DNA of 64,000 nt from Streptomyces sp. F001 (GTDB lineage Bacteria; Actinomycetota; Actinomycetes; Streptomycetales; Streptomycetaceae), in the NCBI RefSeq assembly GCF_004187715.1, contig NZ_QZWF01000013.1, positions 91,627 to 155,626 of the forward strand, in the 5' to 3' direction. Numbering within the stretch: the first letter of the stretch is position 1; the number at the start of each line of letters is the position of its first letter. This document shows, piece by piece, positions 9,329 to 17,877 of the stretch. The notes under the pieces are model-generated. The model saw nothing but the letters and a program-made list of their open reading frames with translations, did no database searches and had not been told where the DNA came from. The translations under genes and the position numbers were made by a program.

Positions 9329-9355
9329 GCCCACCCCTCGCTCTTCAGGAGACTC

Positions 9356-10369
9356 ATGCCCAGCGCCCCGCTGCCCCGGGCCGTGTTCGCCATGGATCCG
9401 GTACATCTCCCGCTGCTCTTCCCCGAACCCCTGATGGCACGGCTGCAGCAGACGGCCGAGATCGACCCCACGTTCGTCGTACGGGACTTCACCGCCCCCG
9501 GCGCCGCAGCGCAGCTGGCCCGCGCCGACGTGCTGATCACCGGCTGGGGCTGCCCGCACCTCGACGAGGACACCCTCACCGCGGCACCCGGCCTGCGCGC
9601 GGTCCTGCACGCCGCCGGCTCCGTCCGCTCGCTGGTCGGTGAGGCCCTGTGGAAGCGCGGCGTCACCGTCTCCAGCGCGGTCACCGGCAACGCCCTGCCG
9701 GTCGCGGAGTACACGCTCGCGATGATCCTGCTGGCCGGCAAGGACGCCTTCACCCACCGCGAGCGCTTCCGCGCCACGCACGCCCACCCGACCCCCGCCG
9801 AGACCGCCGCCACCGGCAACCTCGGCCGCCGCGTCGGCGTCATCGGCGCCTCGCGCGTGGGCCGCAGACTCCTCGAGCTGCTGCGTCCGTACGACTTCGA
9901 GGTCCTGCTCCACGACCCCTACGTGAACGCCGCCGAGGCCGCCGCGCTCGGCACCCGGTCCGTGTCCCTGGAGGACCTGCTGAGCAGCAGCGACATCGTC
10001 AGCCTGCACGCACCGGACATTCCCGAGACCCAGCACATGCTGGACCGCGAACGCCTCGCGCTCATCCACGACGGCGGCGTCCTCATCAACACCTCCCGGG
10101 GTGCCCTCGTCGACCACGACGCCCTCACCGACGAGCTGCTCTCCGGCCGCCTCAGCGCGGTTCTCGACGTCACCGAACCCGAGCCGCTGCCCGCCGAGTC
10201 GCCCCTCTACCGGCTCCCCAACGTCTTCCTCACCCCGCACATCGCGGGCTCGCTCGGCAACGAACTCGAGCGCCTCGGCCGCATCGTCGTGGAGGAGCTG
10301 GAGCGCCTGGCCGCGGGCCTGCCCCTCGCCCACGAGGTGCGCCAGGCGGACCTGCCCCGGGTCGCCTGA
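9356..10369 (+). CDS. D-isomer-specific 2-hydroxyacid dehydrogenase family protein
   Basis: This 337-residue NAD(P)-dependent oxidoreductase has the Rossmann segment GRRVGVIGASRVGRR, the NTSRGALVD motif carrying the active-site Arg, and LTPHIAGS carrying the catalytic His. These mark the family that reduces or oxidises 2-keto/2-hydroxy acids, including glyoxylate and hydroxypyruvate. AGGAG lies 5 bases before the ATG. Its position between two sugar-uptake operons suggests a role in catabolising the imported sugar or sugar acid, but the substrate is unknown. The next gene, a LacI regulator, follows 124 bp downstream on the same strand. Confidence 0.88.
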   Translation: MPSAPLPRAVFAMDPVHLPLLFPEPLMARLQQTAEIDPTFVVRDFTAPGAAAQLARADVLITGWGCPHLDEDTLTAAPGLRAVLHAAGSVRSLVGEALWKRGVTVSSAVTGNALPVAEYTLAMILLAGKDAFTHRERFRATHAHPTPAETAATGNLGRRVGVIGASRVGRRLLELLRPYDFEVLLHDPYVNAAEAAALGTRSVSLEDLLSSSDIVSLHAPDIPETQHMLDRERLALIHDGGVLINTSRGALVDHDALTDELLSGRLSAVLDVTEPEPLPAESPLYRLPNVFLTPHIAGSLGNELERLGRIVVEELERLAAGLPLAHEVRQADLPRVA

Positions 10370-10493
10370 CGCCCACCGCGCGAGGGTTGTCCACAGGCGT
10401 CCTACCTGGAGGAACGATGGGATACGGTTTCCGCACCGGAAGCGAGCGCGCCCGCCCCGGTGTTCGGGTCACGACGGTGAAGGAGCCGCAACG

Positions 10494-11582
10494 GTGAGTC
10501 AGCGCAAGGCACCGGGCGACGCCGGCCGGGCGACCATCCGGGACGTGGCGGAACGCGCGGGCGTCTCCGTGGCGAGCGTGTCGCGCGTGCTGTCCGGCAA
10601 CTATCCGGTCTCCGACGACCTGCGCCGCAGGGTGATGAAGGTCGTCCGGGACCTGGACTACGTGACCAACGCCCATGCCCGCTCCCTGGCCGGTGGCGGG
10701 ACCCCGACGGTCGCGATCCTCATCAACAACATCACCGGCGCCGCCTTCGCCCATGTGGCCAAGGGCGTCGAGGGCGCGGCCACACTGCGCGGCTGGCTCT
10801 CGCTGGTCGGCACGACGGGCGACGACCCGGAGCGCGAGCTGGCCCTGGTGAACCTCATGCGCCAGCAGGGCGTGGCCGCCGTCGTGCTGCTCGGCGGCGC
10901 CTACGACTACGACGAGTACCAGCTACGCATGGCCCGCTTCGCCCGCTCCCTGGACGCGGCCGGCTCCCACCTCGTCCTGGTCGGCCGGCCACCGCTGGAG
11001 GGCGACGTCCCGGCGACGACCGTCGACTACGACAACGAGTCCGGCGCCTACGCGATGGCCAGCCACCTGCTGTCCGCCGGCCACCGGGACATCCTCGTGC
11101 TGCCGGGTCCCGCCGAACTGACCACCGCACAGGGCCGGTTGCAGGGCGCCCGGCGCGCCTTCGAGGCGTACGGGGTGCCGTTCGAGCCGGGCATGGTGCG
11201 GCACGGCCCGTACGACTACGAGCACGGCTACGAGGCCGCCGGGACGGCCCTGCGCGAGAAGCTCGACTTCACCGCCGTGCTCGCCGGCACCGACGTGGTC
11301 GCCGCGGGCGCCATGCAGGCCCTGCGGGCGGCCGGACTGCGCGTGCCGGAGGACGTGTCGATCGTGGGCTACGACGACATCCCGCTGGCGTCCCAGCTCA
11401 CCCCCCAACTGACCACCGTGCACGTGCCGTACGAGGAGATGGGCCGGGTCGCCCTGCGCGCGGTGGCCGACCGGCGCGAGGGCGGGGCAGGGCGGCGCAA
11501 GGGGACCGACGGGGAGCATCTCGTGCTGGGCACCCATGTCGTCGTACGCCACTCGGTACGGCCGCCCCGGCGGCGCGGTTAG
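10494..11582 (+). CDS. LacI-family transcriptional regulator
   Basis: This 362-residue repressor-type protein has an N-terminal helix-turn-helix (TIRDVAERAGVSVASVSRVL, residues about 13-32) and a hinge, followed by a periplasmic-binding-protein-like ligand domain ending in IVGYDDIPLASQLTPQLTTV. GTG at 10494 is used because AAGGAG lies 9 bases upstream and the HTH begins just after it; the open frame extends further left without homology. It probably senses the sugar brought in by the neighbouring transporters and binds the CAACCGGTTG sites on either side. Effector and true operator are not shown by the sequence. Confidence 0.9.
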   Translation: MSQRKAPGDAGRATIRDVAERAGVSVASVSRVLSGNYPVSDDLRRRVMKVVRDLDYVTNAHARSLAGGGTPTVAILINNITGAAFAHVAKGVEGAATLRGWLSLVGTTGDDPERELALVNLMRQQGVAAVVLLGGAYDYDEYQLRMARFARSLDAAGSHLVLVGRPPLEGDVPATTVDYDNESGAYAMASHLLSAGHRDILVLPGPAELTTAQGRLQGARRAFEAYGVPFEPGMVRHGPYDYEHGYEAAGTALREKLDFTAVLAGTDVVAAGAMQALRAAGLRVPEDVSIVGYDDIPLASQLTPQLTTVHVPYEEMGRVALRAVADRREGGAGRRKGTDGEHLVLGTHVVVRHSVRPPRRRG

Positions 11583-11606
11583 CCGCCCAACGGCCCGATC
11601 CTGTTT

Positions 11607-11620
11607 CCGTAAACGTTTTC
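11607..11620. promoter_or_regulatory. CCGTAAACGTTTTC, candidate LacI operator
   Basis: An 8-bp perfect palindrome AAACGTTT with a central CG lies within a longer imperfect dyad, 205 bp before the second sugar-binding-protein gene and just after the LacI gene. It resembles the general LacI-family consensus but differs from the CAACCGGTTG class, so a different repressor could bind it. Confidence 0.4.
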
Positions 11621-11687
11621 CACCATTCCACCCAAACAAATTGCCGCAGACCTCTTGCTAGAGCCCAGGACTACGGCCTACCTTCCC

Positions 11688-11701
11688 AGCAACCGGTTTC
11701 T
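11688..11701. promoter_or_regulatory. AGCAACCGGTTTCT, third CAACCGG-type site
   Basis: This imperfect palindrome shares AGCAACCGGTT with the perfect 16-mer at 8958. It lies about 124 bp before the start codon of the second binding-protein gene, so both ABC operons could belong to one regulon. Confidence 0.5.
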
Positions 11702-11824
11702 ATCACTTCTGCCTGGCCGCCCCGTCCGCCGAGCCGACGGTTCTCAGACCGCCCTCGCCGGCCAGTACCGAGCCGCCGCGTCCTCCCGTTGCGAGACGCC
11801 TACTTTCCGAAGGAACACGGTCAG

Positions 11825-13162
11825 ATGAACTTCACCAGCCCCCGGAGAAGGTTCGCCCGCGCCGCAGTCGCGGGTCTCGCGCTCACCGGTCTGCTCGCCG
11901 CCTGCGGCGGCTCCGATTCCGACTCCGGAGACTCCTCGGGTTCCGGCCCGGTGACCCTCCCCTTCTGGGGCTGGGCGAACGGCCAGGAGGCGGTCGTCAA
12001 GGCCTTCAACGCCAGTCACGAGGACGTCAAGCTCAAGTACACGAAGGTCACCGACCAGCTGACCATGCAGAAGCAGCTGACCAACGCGGTCAAGGCGGGC
12101 AACGCGCCCTGCCTGGTGCAGAACACCGCCGAGTACGTGACCAGTTGGGTCGCGGAGGGTGCGCTCGCCGACATCACCCGGTACGTCGAGGGCGAGAAGG
12201 ACAAGTTCAACGCCGGCTCCTGGGCCGGCGCCCAGGTGCAGGGCAAGCTCTACGGCGTCCCGACCAGCTCCTCGCCGAACTTCACGATCTACCGGGCCGA
12301 CATCTTCGAGAAGTACGGCATCGAACCCCCCGCCACCTGGGACGACTTCATCGCCGCGGGCAAGGAGCTGAAGAAGCACAACATCAAGATCACCAACTAT
12401 GCCGGTGAGGACCCCAGCACCCTGGAGGTGCTCGCCATGCAGGCCGGCGCGCACTGGTACGCCGTCGACGGCAACTCCTGGAAGGTGAACTTCCAGGACG
12501 AGGGCACCCTCAAGGCCGCCGAGGTGATCCAGGAGATCATCGACAACGACCTCAACTCCAAGCTGTCCTTCGCCGACTACGCCGCCGTGCAGCGCAACTA
12601 CGACAAGGGCGGCACCGCGACCCGGCAGATCTCCACCTGGCAGATGGCCGGCATGGTGCAGAACTTCACCGAGTCCTTCGGCGACTGGGCGCTCTCCCCC
12701 TGGCCGACGTTCACCGGCGAGGCGCCCAAGACGCCTGCCGGCACCAACCTCACCGGCAGCGTGACCCTGGTGACCGAGCAGTGCGAGCACCAGGAGCAGG
12801 CCGCCGAGGCGGCGCTGTGGATGTCGACCGACGCGGGCGCGGTCAGGACGATGGCGAGCCCGGAGACCGGCAACGGCGTGATGCCGGCCCTCGCCGACAG
12901 CGAGGCGTACGTCAGCGAGTCGATCTCCGAGAAGCTGCTCGGCAAGAACTACGAGCCCGCGCAGAAGATCGTGACCGACAGCCTCGGCACCGTCACCACC
13001 GACTGGACCTTCGGCCCGAACTGGACCGCGATGTTCACGGAGATGCAGGCCGGCTGGGCCAAGGTCGTCAACAAGGAACAGAAGGTCACCGACCTCCTGG
13101 CGCACATGCAGGAGTGGACGGTCAGCGACCTGAAGTCCCGCGGTATCAGCGTCAAGGGCTGA
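11825..13162 (+). CDS. Lipoprotein extracellular sugar-binding protein (second system)
   Basis: This 445-residue solute-binding protein begins with a lipoprotein signal (ALTGLLAACGG, lipid-modified Cys near residue 24) followed by a Ser/Asp/Gly-rich tether. The mature part starts TLPFWGWANGQEAVVKAF, a common opening of family-1 sugar-binding proteins. The ATG at 11825 is preferred to an in-frame start 12 codons upstream because it puts the charged n-region next to the signal helix. It is followed 11 bp later by two permease genes. The ligand is unknown and probably differs from that of the first system. Confidence 0.9.
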   Translation: MNFTSPRRRFARAAVAGLALTGLLAACGGSDSDSGDSSGSGPVTLPFWGWANGQEAVVKAFNASHEDVKLKYTKVTDQLTMQKQLTNAVKAGNAPCLVQNTAEYVTSWVAEGALADITRYVEGEKDKFNAGSWAGAQVQGKLYGVPTSSSPNFTIYRADIFEKYGIEPPATWDDFIAAGKELKKHNIKITNYAGEDPSTLEVLAMQAGAHWYAVDGNSWKVNFQDEGTLKAAEVIQEIIDNDLNSKLSFADYAAVQRNYDKGGTATRQISTWQMAGMVQNFTESFGDWALSPWPTFTGEAPKTPAGTNLTGSVTLVTEQCEHQEQAAEAALWMSTDAGAVRTMASPETGNGVMPALADSEAYVSESISEKLLGKNYEPAQKIVTDSLGTVTTDWTFGPNWTAMFTEMQAGWAKVVNKEQKVTDLLAHMQEWTVSDLKSRGISVKG

Positions 13163-13173
13163 GGCAGCTTCCG

Positions 13174-14058
13174 ATGATTCGCTCCCTGCGCTGGAAGGGC
13201 GCCGCCTTCACGGTGCCCTTCCAGCTCGGCTTCGTCTTCCTCTACCTGCTCCCGATCGGGTACGCCGTCCACCAGTCCCTGTTCACCGAACAGAGCTCGG
13301 GCCTCGGCCTCGGCGGCTCCACGGAGACGTTCTCCGGGCTCGAGAACTACCGACAGGGCCTGACCGACTCCGCGTTCATGGGCTCCGTCCTGCGTGTGGT
13401 GCTGTTCGCCTGTGTGCAGATCCCGGTGATGCTGCTGATCAGCCTGATCCTGGCGCTGTTCCTGGACGCGCTCACCGCACGCGCGGCCGGCCGCTTCCGG
13501 ATCCTGCTGCTGGTCCCGTACATGATCCCGGGTGTGGTCGCCGCGATCGTCTGGATCAACCTCTACAGCCCCGAGGTCGGCCCGCTGACCCCGCTGGGCG
13601 AGGCCTTCGGCTTCGACTGGAACTTCTTCGCCCCGTCCATGGTCTGGCCGTCCATCGGCAACCTGCTCACCTGGCACGGCATCGGCTACAACATGGTGAT
13701 CATCTACGCCGCCCTGCAGGCGGTGCCCCGCGAACTCTTCGAGGCCGCACGCCTCGACGGCGCCTCCGAGCGCCGGATCGCGCTCAGCATCAAGATCCCG
13801 CACGTGCGTGGCGCACTCGTCCTGACGGGCATGCTCTCGATCATCCAGATGCTGCAGATCTTCAACGAGCCGGCCCTCTTCCGCAACGTCACACCGCAGA
13901 CGGTGGACGACAGCTTCACCCCGATCATGATCATCTACAACCAGGCGTTCAACGCCGGCGACTACCACTACGCCGCGGCCCTGTCGGTACTGCTCGCGCT
14001 CATCCTCGGCGTCGCCTCCTTCCTCTTCTACCGGCTGACTTCGAGGGAGGCCGACTGA
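13174..14058 (+). CDS. Carbohydrate ABC transporter permease (MalF type, second system)
   Basis: This 294-residue permease has six hydrophobic segments and the EAA loop LFEAARLDGASERRIALSIK near residues 188-207. The ATG at 13174 comes 11 bp after the binding-protein stop; the frame is open upstream but that part is antisense-like. Its TGA overlaps the ATG of the next permease by one base (14056-14060), indicating translational coupling. Confidence 0.92.
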   Translation: MIRSLRWKGAAFTVPFQLGFVFLYLLPIGYAVHQSLFTEQSSGLGLGGSTETFSGLENYRQGLTDSAFMGSVLRVVLFACVQIPVMLLISLILALFLDALTARAAGRFRILLLVPYMIPGVVAAIVWINLYSPEVGPLTPLGEAFGFDWNFFAPSMVWPSIGNLLTWHGIGYNMVIIYAALQAVPRELFEAARLDGASERRIALSIKIPHVRGALVLTGMLSIIQMLQIFNEPALFRNVTPQTVDDSFTPIMIIYNQAFNAGDYHYAAALSVLLALILGVASFLFYRLTSREAD

Positions 14059-14972
14059 TGGTGCTCACCGAGGACCGTACGAAGAAGCCGCCCACGCGCA
14101 CGGTGCGCCGCCTGGGCCGCCCTGACCGCGCTGCCCGTTCACGGGGCGGGCAGCGCTTCCTCCTCATCGGCCTGCTCCTGGCAAGCGTCTACAGCCTCTT
14201 CCCGGTGTGGTGGCTGATCGTCGCCGCCACCAAGGACCGCACCGGGCTGTACCAGAGCAACGGCCTGTGGTTCTCCGGCATGCACCTGTGGGACAACCTG
14301 CAGCAGCTCTTCACCTACGACGACGGCATCTTCCTGCGCTGGACGGCCAACTCGCTGCTGTACGCGGGCGTCGGCTCCCTGGGCGGCACCCTCATCGCCC
14401 TCGCCACCGGCTACGGCCTCGCCCGCTTCGACTTCCCCGGCCGCCGGCTGGTCTTCGCCTGCGTGGTGGGCTCGTTCCTGATCCCGATCGCGCTGCTGAC
14501 GCTCCCCCTCTACCTGATGTTCTCGGAGATCGGCCTGGTCGACACCCCGTGGGCGATGCTGATCCCCTGCCTGATCAATCCGTTCAGCGTGTACCTGGCC
14601 AAGGTCTACACGGAGTCGGCCATCCCGTTCGAGCTGCTGGAGGCGGCCCGCATCGACGGCGCCGGCGAGCTGCGTATCTTCTTCAGCATCGTGCTGCGCA
14701 TGATGACGACCGGCGGCGCCACCGTCTTCCTGCTCGCCTTCGTCAACACCTGGAACGCCTTCTTCCTCCCCCTCACCGTCCTGCGTGGCGAGGAGAACTG
14801 GACCCTCAACCTGGGCCTGTACAACTGGTCCGGCAAACGCCTCGAATCCGGCGTCGACCTCACCAGCCTCGTCCTGACCGGTGCGCTGATGTCCATCATC
14901 CCGATGGCGATCATGATGGTCGCGATGCGCCGCTACTGGCGGACGGGCGTCACGCTGGGGGCGCTGAAGTGA
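14058..14972 (+). CDS. Carbohydrate ABC transporter permease (MalG type, second system)
   Basis: This 304-residue inner-membrane protein has a basic cytoplasmic N-terminus, six hydrophobic segments and the EAA loop LLEAARIDGAGELRIFFSIV. It completes the second importer. No nucleotide-binding subunit is encoded here; in Streptomyces a shared ATPase (MsiK) commonly energises several such importers, which is the likely arrangement. The operon ends here; the 218 bp before the next gene contain no clear terminator but do contain a LacI-like operator. Confidence 0.92.
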   Translation: MVLTEDRTKKPPTRTVRRLGRPDRAARSRGGQRFLLIGLLLASVYSLFPVWWLIVAATKDRTGLYQSNGLWFSGMHLWDNLQQLFTYDDGIFLRWTANSLLYAGVGSLGGTLIALATGYGLARFDFPGRRLVFACVVGSFLIPIALLTLPLYLMFSEIGLVDTPWAMLIPCLINPFSVYLAKVYTESAIPFELLEAARIDGAGELRIFFSIVLRMMTTGGATVFLLAFVNTWNAFFLPLTVLRGEENWTLNLGLYNWSGKRLESGVDLTSLVLTGALMSIIPMAIMMVAMRRYWRTGVTLGALK

Positions 14973-15090
14973 CCCTGCTGCACAACCCGTCATCCGTGGC
15001 TTCGCCCTGACGTGCACGCCGTAGCAGGCGGAGGTCTTCACAGTCCTGCGATTCCGGTGTCTTCACGTCTCCGTGCCGCACACTTACTGT

Positions 15091-15104
15091 AGGAAGCGCT
15101 TTCT
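15091..15104. promoter_or_regulatory. AGGAAGCGCTTTCT, candidate autoregulatory LacI operator
   Basis: A near-perfect 14-bp palindrome centred on GCGC lies 87 bp before the second LacI gene. The form GGAAGCGCTTTC is typical of LacI-family operators. Its distinct core suggests it is bound by the product of the gene just downstream rather than by the first LacI protein. Confidence 0.5.
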
Positions 15105-15190
15105 ATCCCGAGGTCGGTGTGCCGACCCACGAAAGCAGTGCTGGTCGCGACTTTCGATGGCCCTCGGGCGGGCCGGAGGGGCGGTTTCCG

Positions 15191-16234
15191 ATGGGCCGTA
15201 CGGCAAGTGCGAGCGCTCCGGCCGGGCCGACGCTGGCGGTGGTGGCCCGTGAGGCGGGGGTGTCGGTGCCGACCGCGTCCAAGGTGGTCAACGGCCGCGA
15301 GGACGTGGCGCCCGAGACGCGCCGCCGGGTCACGGAGGCGCTGGACCGGCTCGGTTATGTGCGCAGACCGCGCTTCGACGCGGCAAAGGCACCCCGCCTC
15401 GTCGACCTCGTCGTGCACTCGCTGGACAGCTCCTGGTCCGGTGCGGTGCTGCACGGCGTGGAGCAGGCGGCGCACGACGCCGGCCTGGACGTGGTCGTCT
15501 CGGCAGGCCTCGCCCGCAGCCGCTCCGGCCGCCCGGAGCGCGGCTGGCTGGACAAGCTCACCGCGCGCGGATCGGCGGGCGTGCTGTTCAACCTGGCCGA
15601 ACTGACGGAGCCCCAGTACGCGTGGCTCGCACAGCACCGCATCCCCTTCGTGATGATCGACCCGGCGCACGAACCCCCGCCCGGCGTGGTGTCGGTGGGC
15701 GCGGCGAACTGGCAGGGCGGGGTGACGGCGGCCCAGCACCTGCTGGGGCTCGGCCACGAACGCATCGCCGTCGTCGCCGGCCACCGCCGCACGATGTGCA
15801 GCAGCGCCAGGATCGCGGGCTACCGTTCGGCTCTCGCCTCGGCCGGGCTGCGGCACCGCCCGGAGTATGTGCGGCACGCCGGGTTCGACGAGGCCGTCGC
15901 CCGCGGACGCATGCGCGAACTCCTCGACCTGCCGGAGCCGCCGACGGCTGTGGTCGTCTGCTCCGACCGTATGGCCCGGGGGGTGTACGACGCCGTGGCC
16001 GAGCGGGGGTTGAGGATCCCGGACGACATCAGCGTGGTCGGTTTCGACGACCTGCCCGAGGCCCGCTGGGCCTCCCCTCCCCTGACCACGGTCCGTCAGC
16101 CCATCTCGGAAATGGCGGCCACGGCCCTGCGCCTGCTCGTCCGCATGATGGCCGGCGACCGCCCGGAGAGCACCCGCACCGAACTGTCGACCCGCCTGGT
16201 GGAAAGGTCGAGCACGGCTCGGCTGCGCGGGTAG
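15191..16234 (+). CDS. LacI-family transcriptional regulator (second)
   Basis: This protein of 347 residues from the chosen start has an N-terminal HTH (TLAVVAREAGVSVPTASKVV) and a full LacI ligand domain (ISVVGFDDLPEARWASPPLT near the C-terminus). ATG 15191 is chosen because GGAGGGG lies about 10 bases upstream; an in-frame GTG at 15119 would add 24 unusual residues. It follows the second ABC operon and is likely its regulator or that of unlinked glycosidase genes. The stop codon TAG is also the first three bases of a 22-bp stretch resembling the end of the MITE at 49925. Confidence 0.88.
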   Translation: MGRTASASAPAGPTLAVVAREAGVSVPTASKVVNGREDVAPETRRRVTEALDRLGYVRRPRFDAAKAPRLVDLVVHSLDSSWSGAVLHGVEQAAHDAGLDVVVSAGLARSRSGRPERGWLDKLTARGSAGVLFNLAELTEPQYAWLAQHRIPFVMIDPAHEPPPGVVSVGAANWQGGVTAAQHLLGLGHERIAVVAGHRRTMCSSARIAGYRSALASAGLRHRPEYVRHAGFDEAVARGRMRELLDLPEPPTAVVVCSDRMARGVYDAVAERGLRIPDDISVVGFDDLPEARWASPPLTTVRQPISEMAATALRLLVRMMAGDRPESTRTELSTRLVERSSTARLRG

Positions 16235-16264
16235 GGACTGTCCGGCGGATCATCCTCGTGCGAG

Positions 16265-16303
16265 GGCCCCGGCGCCGCTTCCCCGTAGGGCGGCGCCGGG
16301 GCC
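16265..16303. terminator. Strong GC hairpin after the second LacI gene
   Basis: GGCCCCGGCGCCGC and GCGGCGCCGGGGCC form a perfect 14-bp stem around an 11-base loop, 30 bp after the LacI stop codon. There is no long T-run, as is usual for Streptomyces terminators. It lies between convergent genes and could work in both directions. Confidence 0.75.
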
Positions 16304-16362
16304 GGTCTCTCGTGCGACTCGCACGTGGCTGTCGCGCAGCGAGCAGGCGGTCGGAACGAGGG

Positions 16363-16995
16363 CTACCCGGCGTCCGCCGTGCCGTCCGGTTCCTGGTTTC
16401 CGTCCCCGGCTCCCGGCTCGTCGGTCGGGTCGCCGGGCGCCTCCTCCGCGGCCGTCACGGTGACCGTGGCTCCCGGGGCGACGGTGGTCCCGGCCGCCGG
16501 ATCGGTCTGCTGGACAAGGGCGGTGGCGGACTGCGCGGAGTCCGGGCCGTACGCGGGAACGAGTCCCAACGCCTCGAGCTCCGCGAACGCCTCCGGGACC
16601 GGTCGGCCGGCCAGGTCCGGGACCAGGACACCGTCCTCCGGCGGCTGCGTGGAGTCCTCGGCGGCCACGTGCAGGGTCACGGTCGCCCCCGCGGCCGCCG
16701 TCCCCCCGCCCTCCGGTTCCTGACCGACCACTGTGCCGGTCGTGGCACCGTCGGCCGGCACCTCGACCGGCTCGACCAGGAACCCCTCCTCCTCGAGCCG
16801 CCCGGTCGCCTCGTCGAGCGAGCTGCCCAGCACATCCGGAACCGTGACGTCCCCCGCCGTCCCGGCATCGGGGTCCGCGGGCAGTGCGGTGTCCTGACCG
16901 CCGTCGGTACCGACCGGCCGCTCGATCCCCCGGTCCGGGGCGTCCACATCGACTAGGGCTACCTTCTCCAGGCCGGAAGGATAGAGCGCTGACAT
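16363..16995 (-). CDS. PASTA-domain protein without visible membrane anchor
   Basis: About 210 residues contain two PASTA repeats (VTVPDVLGSSLDEATGRLEE at residues 47-66 onward and VLVPDLAGRPVPEAFAELEA from about 117), each ending in a GATVTL/GATVTV strand, followed by an acidic Gly/Pro-rich tail. PASTA modules normally bind peptidoglycan or beta-lactams at the outside of the cell, usually in Ser/Thr kinases or penicillin-binding proteins. No signal peptide or kinase domain is seen here. The start is uncertain: ATGs at 16995 and 17031 and a GTG near 16948 are possible. It may be a remnant of a larger protein. Confidence 0.6.
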   Translation of the reverse strand: MSALYPSGLEKVALVDVDAPDRGIERPVGTDGGQDTALPADPDAGTAGDVTVPDVLGSSLDEATGRLEEEGFLVEPVEVPADGATTGTVVGQEPEGGGTAAAGATVTLHVAAEDSTQPPEDGVLVPDLAGRPVPEAFAELEALGLVPAYGPDSAQSATALVQQTDPAAGTTVAPGATVTVTAAEEAPGDPTDEPGAGDGNQEPDGTADAG

Positions 16996-17075
16996 GCCGG
17001 AACAGGCGGAAAAGGAACCGACTCCGCTCATCCGAACGTACGCCGCAACCACGGCACCGCTCGAACCTGGCCGGC

Positions 17076-17726
17076 CTACTCTCCGAGCCGGGCCGCCCAG
17101 ATGATCCCGCCCCTCAGATGGGCACGGAAGTCCGGGTCGGCGTACGCCTCGGAGGCGTGTCCGAGCGCGGTGTAGAAGACGCGCCCGGCCCTCTGCTCCC
17201 GGCACCACACCAGTGGATGGTCGTCGCCCATCCGCCCGCCCTGGTACGACGACTCGTCGGCGGACACGAGCACCCGCACCGAACCCCGTGGGTTGGTGCG
17301 GAAGTCGTACCACTCGTCGGTGAAGTCCCAGACGGCCGGCAGGTGGCGGGTGGCGGGGTGATCGCGGTCCTCGACGAGGGCCTTTCCGGGCTGGTACTCG
17401 GGGTGCCGGTCGAATCGGGCGCCGAGCAGTTCGCCGTAGTACGGCCACTCGTACTCGGTGCAGGCGGCCGCGTGTACGCCGACGAATCCGCCGCCCGACT
17501 CGACGTACGCGGCGAGCTGTTCCCGTCCGGCCTCCGTCAGGACCTCGCCGCTGGTGGAGAGGAAGACGACGGCGGCGTATCCGTCCAGCGGGATCTCCAG
17601 GTCCGCGGGCTCCTCGGTGTGGTGCACGTCGAAGTCCCCGAGCGCACGGAGGGCGGCGACGGCGGCCGGGATGGAGTCGTGGCGGTAGGCGGTGGTGCGG
17701 GTGTGGACGAGGAGTCGGGGAAGCAT
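17076..17726 (-). CDS. ThuA-domain protein
   Basis: This 216-residue protein has the class-I glutamine-amidotransferase-like fold of the ThuA family (trehalose-utilisation type). Visible hallmarks are LLVHTRTTAYRHDSIPAAV at the N-terminus, GGGFVGVHAAACTEYEWPYY in the middle and GRVFYTALGHASEAYADPDF near the C-terminus. The ATG at 17726 gives the normal family length. Members act in sugar metabolism or carbohydrate-locus contexts but the catalytic role is not settled. Its place near two sugar importers fits a carbohydrate role; nothing in the sequence proves it. Confidence 0.85.
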   Translation of the reverse strand: MLPRLLVHTRTTAYRHDSIPAAVAALRALGDFDVHHTEEPADLEIPLDGYAAVVFLSTSGEVLTEAGREQLAAYVESGGGFVGVHAAACTEYEWPYYGELLGARFDRHPEYQPGKALVEDRDHPATRHLPAVWDFTDEWYDFRTNPRGSVRVLVSADESSYQGGRMGDDHPLVWCREQRAGRVFYTALGHASEAYADPDFRAHLRGGIIWAARLGE

Positions 17727-17877
17727 GCTGCCGAGCGTAGACGGACCGGGACGGCGGTCCCCCTGCCCATGGAAGGTCCGAAAGTTTTGGATCCCGGCGC
17801 ACACACCCGCTCATCGCGCTGCCGGACCTGGTCCGACCGGCGATCACTTCCGTCGGCCCCGGTCCGGCACCACGGGC

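Larger units (their letters stand above)
8974..9355. other. Divergent control region between the sugar operon and the dehydrogenase gene
   Basis: No convincing gene is present here; short open frames on both strands look like GC-rich noise. It holds a second CAACCGGTTG palindrome (9156-9165) and a LacI-like half-palindromic site at 9317-9328. It must contain the promoter for the dehydrogenase on the plus strand and part of that for the minus-strand operon, but clear -10/-35 pairs were not identified. Confidence 0.5.

Noticed and set aside
16232..16253. Second complete MITE at the end of the LacI gene
   Set aside because: Only one end-like stretch (TAGGGACTGTCCGGCGGATC) is present and no inverted partner was found within the following few hundred bases.
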